Positions 10,977 through 23,700 of a stretch of DNA of 64,000 nucleotides are shown piece by piece (within the stretch, counting starts at the first letter, position 1; each line of letters begins with the position of its first letter). Both the position numbers and the translations under genes were made by a program. The notes beneath the pieces are model-generated. The model saw only the letters and a program-made list of their open reading frames with translations. It had not been told where the DNA came from and did not search any database. The DNA comes from Paralvinella palmiformis (Eukaryota > Annelida > Polychaeta > Terebellida > Alvinellidae). The stretch covers positions 62,001 to 126,000 of the forward strand of contig JAODUP010000672.1 in assembly GCA_025642065.1 (NCBI GenBank), in the 5' to 3' direction.

Positions 10977-13900
10977 GTCTGGTGTTAAAATTAATCGTGT
11001 TAAAAAATATCAATATGTCTCGCTCTTAAATTAATATTATTTTGATTTGATTTATTTTGTACACTAACTTAACTGACTAAGTCTAATATAATGAGTATGT
11101 AAATACATATATTAGCACTAAAATACATAGATACTAGTCTACCAACTCTTTATTAATATTGACTCTACGAGATATTGACTCATTGAGCGTTTGCCTGGCT
11201 GGTAGTAATACTGGTCTTAATGAAAAAACTTAATCTCTCTTCACAGAATTTATTGAGCCTAGTCTTAAATTATGAATGTGTTGAGTGTCGTGCTGTCCAC
11301 CACATAAGCGAACTTGTCACCATTGTGATAAACATGCTTTGATCTATTCTGTCGGTGTATGTCCATATCCGCCACACCATGACCAATTCAGTCACCAACA
11401 TAAACATTTTCCCAATAGACCTTGCCAATTAAGCTAGTGACATCTGGCGGCAGGGTTTAGAACTACTATAATCGGGTCGTGTTATCCCCGTTCCTTTTCA
11501 GTATGTATAGGCATAGTGTTTCTTCAATAAACATCTTTGGCCATTTATAATAATATCGAAAATGGACAAGGCACTTGTAATACTATCATTTTACCAGGAC
11601 AATTCAGAGATATCTTCAGTGATTTGTGGTCAGTGATAATGCGCCAGCATTGATGGCATAATTATAAGAAACAAACAGGTGTGCTGTTTGGATCAAATTT
11701 GAGATGTGTGATACATAAAAGTATTGATTGATAGAGCAGTAATCTGGGATTGATATATTGCATTTCGGTATTATTTCTCGTGAATGAACACGAATCATGA
11801 CTTGATTTTAAAATGTAAACAAACCCTGTCTGTCGCCATTTCAAATTCAAGCGATAACTGATACTAGCGGACTCCGCTAAAGAAGTATTTACTCAAATTT
11901 TTTCACAGTAACAACATTTAATAATGGTATATGATGAACAACAAGAAACTAATCTATCACCAGTATTTTCCTATCTGAAATCCAATTGTATTATGTAGTA
12001 GATCGTTGTTCAAATCGAGATGTTCAGAACAAGAATCCACATTGAAAACCATGAAGCTCCTCTGCTGTTCTGGACGGTGACCCAAAGTGTAAAAGCTAGT
12101 TGTCACGGTCTATTAGCTTGTACTTTGTTTTAATGAAGTGGTTACATATCTGAGCATTGGAACCCTGTACCTTAGCATTATAAGTCCGAGCACTCAATGC
12201 GAATGCCCCAATTATTCCTCGTTGGCGGCCGAACACATAGTAGTTACATTTGGGTTGAAAGTAGAAGATGCTTTTCATAGTTTTGAAGAGGTACAAATGA
12301 AAATCGAAGAAGTAGAGGATAGAACAACATGCTACTTTACAAATAATCAGGGTTCCCTGGGGAGGCCTGTCTGTGTCGTAAAATTTGTCCGAATCACTAT
12401 ATGGGGTGATTCGTTTTGGGGCACATGTGGAATCGCAATGGTATGTTTACATGTGTTGTATTCGCATAAGCATGGCACATATATACAATCTCGGTTTAAT
12501 ATTCTGTATATGTGGATGCGGCAAAAATGGAAAAGTATGTAAACTGAAGGGGCTTCCTTATGTCTGGATACATCATATGGTTTGTCTTACACCCATGAAT
12601 GGCTGGGTATGAGGTATACTGAAATGCTCCATATTGTGATTCATGCGACAGCTTAGTACAAAATCAGATGGGGAATCCAGAATATGACGTCTGGGACAAG
12701 TGTTTCCTGGACAATTTGGCGGGATTTCACAGTGAAAGATGTCTTCCTCCACGTAATAAAACACCTCAGCAAACTGTTCTCCGGTAAATCTAAAGTATTC
12801 TTGGAATTTATACCCATTGTATTGTAGTTCCCTGACCAAATTATGTGTTTTCTTCACTTCCTACATTTCCACAATTTTTTGCTGTTATCTCGTCATAAAT
12901 GTGTGGTGTTGTGGAGGAGTTTAGTTTTATGTTGGGTGGGTTGGGTTAATATTATTTATGCTTTATCCATCCCCACTGTACCTGAAGAGTGTATATTTAC
13001 CTGGCTCACATCATATACTACTACCCTGATGTTGTTAATAATGGAACATATCAGGATGGTTAGCTTGATTTCTTAGGCCATTGTTTTTTGAATACTTATT
13101 TTACAAAGCTGCTGATCACAGCTGAAACCTACTGCCAGGAAATAAATATGATTTTTATTATTATTTTCACACTGACCATCGTGCCCAAGTATATTAGGCT
13201 ACTGCGTGGTAGCCTATCCAAGACAGGTCAGGCCAGTCTTTTAAAAACAATTGGTTGGGGGTTACATGACCAAAAAAATCCATACTGTAGATAGGAATTT
13301 TATTTTTTATAGATTGTGAATTGGAATATATTGTTTATGAAGCGTTTTTTTCATTCAACTTTGTGCACTGCAGTAATGATTCAGACTAGATAGATATCAT
13401 ACAACTTACAAGCTTGTTTTAGATACGGACTCGCTCCATTCAACAAGTCCACTAACAATTCATACTCATCATATAAAGCACAACTGACCCTTGTTTTGGA
13501 CCTTAAATTTGGCGCCAAAAAGGAAAATATACTGTGAGTTCTGACAACGTATTTACTTCATCGATCAGATGATTGCACGAATGTGAAACCAACAACAATG
13601 TATTGAATATCACGAATAACTAATTTAGTGTTATCTAATTCAATATTTATGAATAAATAAGAAAGTTGTGACCAAATATCATCCAAGATCCAGCCGTCAG
13701 TCGTAACCATCCTAACAATAGTTAGCTTTCGTTCATCCATCTTCTGGTGAATATGATAATATATGGAACCATTTAAAGTGAATAATGCGGACCACAAAAC
13801 ATGTTGTATCTGATAAAATTTATTATTTCATTCGTGGTCATTCAGTTTGATAACATCAATCCACCAGTATTGGTTACTATTGTTATAGTACGAATGTACA

Positions 13901-16900
13901 AAAAACAACTGATTTGTTCACAGATTTTTAATAAAGACATTGTTGCATAGCCGAACATCGGAACCATGTTCATTGCTGTTGAAGGTATGCTGGTATAAAA
14001 GAACTGAACATACAGACATTATTTTGGCTTGTTTTGGAACCAATGTGTTTTAATCAAGTCGATATAGTTGGACATGTGTGATATCTTCGCTCTCCTTTAT
14101 TCTTGTCTGAACATCTTCAAAGATTCCAATAGCCTCAACCTAACTTTAGACCAAATAAAATGTATTATGCTCAGCCGCTATATTTAAAAGAGAGATAATG
14201 GGTTCAGGAGTTAACGCATGTGCAAATCATTGCCGCCATTGGGAGTCAGCACGTTGAGTATTTGGACCTTTAGCGCTAGCAAACACGTTTCTTGATGCTC
14301 TGCAATGCAACCACTTCATTTTAATAAATATTCCTCATTCAGCAGATAATCATTCGGTATTCGGTATATAACGTCACCATGCATGAGCAAGCCAATTCGT
14401 CCCATGTATGCACGCAGTAAAGAAAGTGCAAGTTAGCCGATATTTCAGTGATCATAAAGGACTTGATGGTACCAAAAATTTTGAGAATACTGATGCATTG
14501 TGTGGGGCGTCGAAACAAAACACTGATCAAAAGACAAATACAAGCAGAATAAGTCTGAAAAATTTAGTGAAATGTATTTTTCATTTCTTAACAATTCCAT
14601 ATGGAGGTTTTGGAGTCATACATTCGGGATTATTTTTTTGGACGCCTCCATTCTGCTTAATAATTATTTGTTATTTCTACAGTAAATCAGTCTTGAATCC
14701 TAGAAATCTTGTAAATTTAAACTATTAATAACTCCCCACGGATCGAGAAACACATAAATAGTTTGAACTTTGCAGAGATATACTTAAAACATCACCGTGA
14801 TAAGGCTACTGTGCACATATTCTTTTATCTGGGGTATTCCTCTGCCATTTGTCCCTCATGTGACTACAGTTAAACACAGCTCCCTAATTCAACTGCCTCA
14901 GTGTGTCATTAAAGTGTAAATGCATCTATGTTGATACCAATAAATAGCCCCAAAACAGTAGTTTAATAATAATAATAATATTGAGTGTTTTAAAACTGTA
15001 GTCCTAACACTTAAAAGTATCTGATAGAAAGTGAGCTTTGATTGGTTGTGTGTTGGTAGTAATTATTGTCTTTATTTATGTTGTTAAATACTGTGGTAGA
15101 GGTTTCCCCAAGTATAAATAATAATATGTGACATTTATATAGTGCCCTATTCCGCTAGAAGCTGCTCTAAGGTACTTTATAATATTACTATCCCTGGCTC
15201 AGACCTGTTTCCATCCAGCACATATCTCAACTCCCACAGGAGCATACAACCAGTGTTTGAGCTAAGACACGATTTTGCGATATTTTTGCATTTTAAAATA
15301 AAATATTGCATATTTGTTTAGATAGCATGAGACAGATGTTGTTAAATATTGTACTTCTACATAAGTGGAGCGACACCAGCAATATTTTACGTGTTTTGGT
15401 TGTTCGTGATCTAACAGGACTAAAACATTAATTTTAATTGGCACATCAAAGAAGGTTTGCCGTCAAACCTCCTCACTCTACAAAGGATTTTTGGGATAGG
15501 TAAAAGGGAGTTCCGAGAAGCACCTGGGCTTATACGCACGACAAATTTCCTACCAGCTGAGGGAAAGATGTTTTTGGCCATCCTTGATACACAACACTAT
15601 AGGATTCAACCCAATAAGAGCCAGAGTCGAATAAAATCATCACATTGCTGCCTACTAATCCATTATTATTCAATAAATAACAATTAATTTTCACCAAACT
15701 GTTATTTGAATCTCACAAACATGCCGGTCTTTATGTAATAATACTTGATAGTCACGTGCTGTTATCTGCCAGTACCTCCAGATGTATTGTGAAACCTTGC
15801 TGTGAAACAATTAATTAATAACGCTTGCCAGTTACAATCAGACGTGTTTGGTGTGACAAGTTTGTTTATTACTCTAGTTGTAATGAAAAGTACCGAGATC
15901 CAGACCTCGGCCTTAGTTAAACAGTCTCTCTTTCAAAACTACAAAAAACCTCCAATCGCAACTCTTCTAAATCTACAAAAATCAAGATGTATATAGGAAA
16001 TTGTCAACTCGGCACCATCAGCGTTGTGGCTGGTAGACCCCACGTGGTCACCTAGTCCAATCACCGATGACTTGGCTGAGTCGAGAACAATCCATTACAA
16101 AAAATCCCCCCACACATCTAAACCGGTACTAACTCTTCCTAACATCAAGCCAATATTTGACCTCAACTTATACGGTGACCAAATGCCGGAGGATAGAATT
16201 AGTGTCCAAAATTGACCTCTACTTATATACACAAGTATATAAGGTAGTCTGATATGCTTAAAACGAAACTTGACATAAGAGAAGTTTTCATCTGATGATC
16301 AGAAGGATTGTCGGGAAATGTGGGCAGAAAAGCAACTGAACATCACAAAAATAGATGGTAAGATGTTACTGTGCACAATTATTTAATATGTAGATAATGT
16401 CTGCAATGTAGATTGCTTCAATGACAATCCAATATTCAGCATTTTTGCGTAGTGTTTGGTCGCTGAAATTGTGACAAACCACAACATCTACTAACGCGAG
16501 GAAGAAACTTAGTAAAGTGGTAATCACAAGAAACATACTGACGTATTAATTTCTTAATCATTTTAAGACTGTGAAGTGATTTAAGCTATGCATAAGTTAT
16601 GCACCGCTAAATTGAAGTTGTCAAACTGAAAACAAAGGACATTGTCAAAAGTGCCAACTTGGATTGAAACAAAACAAGTGTAGGTTAAAATTAAACACAT
16701 TTCAATTAAATTATGTATTCAACTAGATATCTTTGGCTGGTTAACTTGATTTAATTTAGTGCCATTTATCTAGGTCATATATTCGCTCTGCCTCACGCTA
16801 TGTCATGTGCTTGATGGGAGAGAATTTTTGAACGAACGACCTCTGCCTGGGAATTGTGTACTCAACAATCAGGGCCGTGGTGTCACAGATCAAGACCCTG

Positions 16901-17731
16901 CAGGAGGACACAGGACTCACTCCTTGCCTGGACCAGGTTGAGACACCCATAACTGGTGCAAATAAATTCAAAGGAATAAAGCTTTGTAATTCACCCCAGA
17001 TAATTTCTAGTTTCCAGAAAGGATATAAGGACTTCCTAGCTTGTCAACATTCTTGTGCAACTAGAGAAGCATTACCCAGAGTCTGCTCTTGACACCATCC
17101 AGGCATTATCTGTACTGGGCCTACGTAGACTGAATGGTATGTCAGAGGAAGATGCTGGCAAACTGGGCAATGATGAAATTGCTGTGTTGAGTCAAAAATA
17201 TGGACAGGGGGATGAACCATATATTGAAGCATCCTAGACTCACCAGGCGTGGGCTATGCTGAAGACTCTGGTCAGGTCCCAACACTACCCTACAGAGTCA
17301 CTTCCAGTTTTGTGGAACATCATCAACACCCACCACAGGGATGGGTTTCCAAACCTGTTGATCCTGGCATCGATGGCAGTGGTGTTTCCAGTCCACACTG
17401 CAGATGTAGAGAGGGGGTTTTCAGCACAGAACAAATTGAAAACCTATCTCCGTAATAGACTGTCCAGTTAGAGACTAAAGACCATAGCAATAATCAAATA
17501 GGAGGTCCCTCATTGGTAGGATTTCAGCTATGATGAGGCCCTCTCAGTAGTCAGAAGGGGAAGAATAGATTAAAAACTGTGTAAAACAAATAAATATACC
17601 ATTTTTTCAAATGTTAGTACTGTATTTATACTTTTTTTATATATATATATATATCATAGATTGGTGGCAGCCAGTCAGGTGAACCTTTTTGTAAACAAAT
17701 GTATCATTGTGAATGTATGCCACTGGCTACA

Positions 17732-17768
<37 letters not shown>

Positions 17769-20700
17769 ACATTGTACTAATAACTTCAGGTTCATTGAAG
17801 TTAATAAGGAGAGATTTTGTTATTAATAAACTTATAAGCAGTTCCATTACAATCTTGGTGGTGCACTTCACACAGTAACCCAAGTGCTTGTGTAAGTTTC
17901 AAATAAACAAGCACACAATTATTTTATATAGTTTATATATATTAATAATTGTGTATGTGACTTGCTATGCATGTTGGATTCTTTTAGTTATCAGATAACG
18001 TATTTATAAATAGATGTCTCCATGTAAAATGTGATGTCTCACTTTTTCAAGAGGGTGAGACACATGTCCCCTAAATTTCAAATCCTAGCTCAAACACTGC
18101 ATACAGTGCATGGTGCCATTAAAGGCGCAAAGTGTTATTCAAACACATAGCCTGTGCGTCCTGTCAGGTACTCCTTTTTTTAATGGATGAGTGAACCAGT
18201 CACCACATGGCAGCATTGCAGTTCACGGACCCTCGAACCTGCGACTGTTCGTCTACGAGTCCTGCGTTATCACGGCTAAAGGTTTTTATATTAACTTTGA
18301 CTAGGGTTGTTTTATGTTATACCAATTGATTAATAACTAATTATCAGGGTTCCAGGTAATATTTGTTGTGAGGTGGTCATCAGAAAAAAGAAAGTGGTTA
18401 AAAAATATAGCCTTTGACAGGAATTGAATTATCAGGGCCCCAGCGGTTGGGGGTTCACGCATTAAAATTGTAGAAATGATTCTGTGATAAATAATTTGAG
18501 CTATACTTCAATGTCTTGGGAGCAAAAGATATTATTCGTATTGTTTTGCATTTCAACCTTCTGCGGCTGAGCCATCATGACATATAGCACATTGGTATCA
18601 TATTTTTTTCACAGTTATATTTTCCTTGCACATTTCATTATTCACACACAGTGGGCGCCTCCGTGGTCTAGTGGTAGCGTGTTGGACCACAGATCACTAC
18701 CACCTGTGTTTGAATCCCGGCAAAATAGACTTCTGTAGTCTTTTCAAATGTCATATTTATAAATATTTACTGAATATAAGAACCATGCTTGAAGGATGGG
18801 AGAGATTTTGGGGGGCTGGCGATCATGGCTGGTAAACATCCATTATGATGGTCACATGACTCAAATACTCTTTCCTGATTGGCTAATTGTCTTTGTTTAC
18901 AATTAATAAAAGCACATAGTCTTGTTTATATGGTGGATTTCTCTGTCCCTTTCCTGTTTATTTGTTTGATCACTCTGCTTTTTGCATTTTATATTAATAT
19001 TATGATATAAATATGGCTTTCATATATCATATTAACCATATTCATACTTTGCTGAAGGAATTGTATGAAGTTTTTGGTAACTTAATAATTGTGTTTCTAC
19101 CTTGATCATCTGTCCATCTACTGCTGCGTGAAAGAGGCAGTTCTTCTCTATGAACAGCATTAAAACTTTGTTGATGAACTGCCTTAGCCAGGAAAATATA
19201 TGTGATTTGATGCTTATTGCATGTGATTGCCCACTACCCAAAAAATTTCTTCCAAGCCTATTGTTGCTAAGTGGCTGGTATCTGGTAATGGTGGTCGTCA
19301 CTTCAATGAGCACAAGAAGAAAATTCCTGGCCAGATTGTGAACATCACCGATATTTTATTACCGGAAGAACTATGAACTGTTGCTTATTGTCTAATTGTA
19401 TTTTGTTGATCCACGCTCTAACAAAATACAAACACAATTATTGTATTTATTACACAAATTTACGATCTGATGTTCTCTGTCGATTCCAGCACTTTTTAGT
19501 TTTAATAGTTAGTAATTTTTTGTTGGGCTAGTAAGAAATTTGGTTGTGCTAGTAGATTTCAATTTTACTAGCCCAGGAGCTAGCAAGATGTAGAAATATT
19601 TTTCTGGCCCTGCATACCAGACTGCTGAATGTGAGCGTGGTTTTAGTTCCCAAAGCTCCATCAAGACAAGTCATCATAATAAATTAAAAGATAAGCACCT
19701 CAATGTGTTGATCACTTGATGACAATTAAACATAAAAATGTTCTGTGGCTGACTTTGACTATGAGTTAGCTATAAATATATGGAAGGAGAAGAAAGCCTA
19801 TAGAACATATAAAAATGAGTCTCATCAATAACATTTTGAAGAATTTCTGTAGTTTTGTTTTTTCATGTTACAGATATAATTAAGTAAGTGATATGCATAC
19901 ATTTGATTATGCCTACACTGTGAAACTATGTGTATAAATACTTCAAATAGGATGCAAATATCATTATTTTCATTTCAGATATTCCTGGGTGTATGCATTT
20001 GTACCCTAAATGGTTTTCATGCCAGTTGCCCATGTTACATTAAAATCCCCCGCATTTTTAAAACTTAAGGGGGAGTTCCCCCACATTGGCTACATCCTAG
20101 AAGCAACACTGTATCACTTTGTATTTATTACTTCAGTACAATGAATTACAAAAATACAATTACATACACTGTTTATTTATTGGAACAACTATATAGTAAA
20201 AGCTCACGTAAAAACATAATCAAAAATTTTGAATGTTGGACCAAATGTTTCCCCCCTCCCCCCCTGCAAATAATCTCTATTTTTCCAATGGCTAAATGTC
20301 CCAGATTCGCTTCTAACCACATCATCCAGTGTCAAAAAAAATCAGTAGTTTATATTCTATTTAACTTTAAGGTAAATAAAGCACCAAGGAATTACCGGTA
20401 ATTCAATCAGTTATGACCCTCTGCTCTTGAGTTAGTTGAAGACTTCTTGTTCCCTTGCCCCAGGCCTCTGATAAAGAAATTTCTTGCTACTTATTTACAG
20501 GTAAAACTGGACGTTTTTCCTCCTTATGCACACACACATTCCAGGTCTCACATGGACACATTCACCAGACAAGATTAGAGGCATCAAACAGTGCAATCCC
20601 CTGTGCAGCAGCCATACTGTATAATCATCCCCTTCATGGTTTGGCTGGCCTGGGCTGCCACACGTCTAAAACCATGATAGCTAATTGGGTGTTGTGTGAG

Positions 20701-23700
20701 GTGAATTGGACAATAAAATTGACGTAATTAAAGATTCATAAATTGATTCCAATGCATGATGCTGAGAACACTCCGTGAAGCAGTAGCTGTGATGGCCTGC
20801 GAAAGATTGCCATGTACATGGAAAATTAACAAATATCTCTGGCTTGGCAGATGACAGACTGTCAGGTCAAAGGGCTGCCACTGTCAGGTCATTGACCCGA
20901 GATCCGTCTGTTATCTGGAACACTGATTATTAGTAAATAGTAATTGCATTCAAACTATGTTATTACCACTCAGTCTGTGCATTGGGCATGGCAGAATTGA
21001 TCAGAACAGTGCTGGATAACTGTTAATGTATTTTTGTAATTATCTCACATTTTAGGAGGAAGACGACGAGTGGGTTGATTATGAAGAAGAAGCTGAGAAG
21101 GATTTTAGCGACCTGAAGATCCATAAGTTTCAAATTGGGTGAGTGTTCTTGCTCAGGATATGCAGTCAGTCTGCTCAGTTAACAGGGATTTCTTTAAAGT
21201 CCAAGAAAACACTATGTGTCACTTATTACTTGTGACTCCATAGAACAAAATTATGCATCGATAGTGAACATAATATGCCTTGATTAATTGATAAATTAAT
21301 ATTTCTTTCTTTATGACTGTGAGCGTAGGACTAGAAGAATGTGCACAAAATGGTCCAGTTCACTCTGATGCACATGTGACATCACTAATAATTATGAACT
21401 TCTTTTTCAACAATATCCTCGCAAAGAATCGAGCTCAGTGGAAGATGATTTATTTTGCATTTATTATGTCATTGTTCTATGAGCATGGCTTTGTTATCAT
21501 TGAGAAAAATTTTGAAACACATCCATGAATATACGAAGAAAACAGCTAAAACTGTCCCTTATTCATCACTTTTATACACCTTCATCAGTCCCGATGACTC
21601 ATGGTCATTGTGTGAGTCATATGAAAAAGAAAATTCTGGGGATCATTTGTCGTATAAAAGTGTTTTTTCATGTGTTGAGTCTGACTATGTTGAGCCAGTG
21701 AAACGTTGCTTATTTCAGGGTCTTTTGGGTCCCTTTACAAACATTGTCACATTTCCCATTGAGTTTCTTTCTTGAAAATTAAGTAATACCACTCACCAAT
21801 GAGTGATTCTCACCGGTTGGCAATGGATTTTGTTTAATATTTGCTATGTTGGGATCAAAGCTCTTTTTGTGATGCATAAGTCACCAAATAAAACTGGAGA
21901 TAACCATGATAAGATCACATCCTTGTATCGTGAAATTTCATAATAACGTATAGTGACTCTGAACAAAGTTAGGCCAAAAGTACAAGTCATACATTAATAT
22001 ATGAAGATGCTCAGTTCATCCGTCCGTTATTTTAAAATAATAAAGACAATTAAATTGATTAAGTCACAGATCTATCTGTTTTAATGGGCATCATACATAC
22101 ATTTGATTGAAGTTACATAATGTTATATACCATAACATTGAGTCATAATATAATTCTAAGCCAGATATCGATCTCGGAGGTTTGTGAAACAACGCTACAT
22201 TCAGTTCCTGGTTTATCTGTGTCTGAGTGATGTTTCATCTTTTAATTTGGCTGTGGGATCACTTAGCCTGTATAGCCTACCATGTGCACAGAAATGGTCA
22301 AAATATTACAAACAGATAAAACAATAGAGGTAAAACTTACAGGTCCTCAGCTCGAAGCCACCCAGCTTTGTCACTATTTTATGATAACTGGGACTGTTTT
22401 TTAGCCAGTTATTCCTCTGCCATATCCAGATGCAACCCCCCCTCCCCCATATTATATAACTTGAGTCAACTCATCAGGGTCTGTAAAAGTCTTGACAGGT
22501 GATGTGCCGGCAGAAATATAAATTTTTAATAATAATCCAGAAGCCATTCAGTTGCACTCTGCAATATAACCTCAATGTGACCAGTACAAGAAATTGTGTA
22601 ACAATACTATGACATTAAAAATATGATTAAATCAGATGCAGTTTACTAATACTGTTACATGTAAACATATTAGACATATCACAAGATGATATTAATTGAT
22701 ATCACGCATTATGAGGCACAACAAGATATATCTTCACATATAGATATACAGCGTACCACGAACCGAACAAAATAAATTACATCCTGTTTGCCAATAATGA
22801 ATAACGAGTCAATCGTTATTGGCCCAGTAATCCTTACACTGTTAATAGTTTAGAATAGACCTTAGAATAGACACTTCTTTGTGTCTAGTCAGATATGATG
22901 TTATATCAATATAATATTGTCTGTGATGTAGTTATACATAAACAATGATGTTCCATTTCGTATCATATTTATTTGTTTAGACTCTGATATTTGTATATAG
23001 TTCTTAAATCAGATATGCCGATTCTCCCCTCCCCCCCAGGTCATTTAGTACTTTAAACGGGACAAAGAATGATAGCATGTAATATAATTTGTTTACTAAT
23101 TTCCTATTTTATATGCTTGTGTATAAGTAGGTACTTCAAAGTGATTTTGTATTCATCACAATTTGATTAACTGATTACAATGATACAAATTTTATTGTGA
23201 TCGGTTGATTAAAAGATACTTTTATGCCAATTTACGTCCCAGTTTGTAATTGCACAAAATGCGGATTTTGAGTGCATACAGCTCCAAGAATGTATCTTTT
23301 ATTGTTAAAGAATTGATGTGATGGTGATCTTTATACAACAGACGCTGTACAGGAATGTTTTTAAGAGTCTCCTAAGAATAGATTTTCTAAAAAATAATAA
23401 TCAAAATTCACAAAATCATCAATTCTTGTGCAATTTCTTCACCTGGACAAAATTAATTCCTTAAAAACTCATCTGATTCTTGTGGGAAGTGCATTGTGGC
23501 AATTGTCTGAGGAACAATGAGGCATAACGTAGTAATTTTTGAAAGCTCCTAGTGACAACCAAGAGCCACCATCTTGAGTATAGACTGATTAAAGTAGACA
23601 TGTGTTTTTTTCTGCATATGTGGTTATAATTAATATTTATTTATTTCTTCACTTCTAATTATGCGTTTGTTTAATGTGTAGTAAGGATGATGACGGTGAA

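Larger units (their letters stand above)
15251..18099 (+). mobile_element. Whole hAT-family transposon with TIRs and 8-bp TSD (2849 bp)
   Basis: The left end CAGTGTTTGAGCTAAGA (15251-15267) is matched by the reverse complement of the right end (CAGTGTTTGAGCTAGGA, 18099-18083), 16 of 17 identical. The flanking 8-mers are catacaac (15243-15250) and catacagt (18100-18107), 6 of 8 identical, as expected for an aged hAT 8-bp TSD. Inside, a + strand hAT transposase remnant occupies about 16856-17560. The interior also carries repeat blocks shared with other loci (15489-15700 and 15891-16215) and (AT)n tracts. It sits in sense orientation in CDV3 intron 1. It is dead, since the transposase has several breaks. 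Confidence 0.82.
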
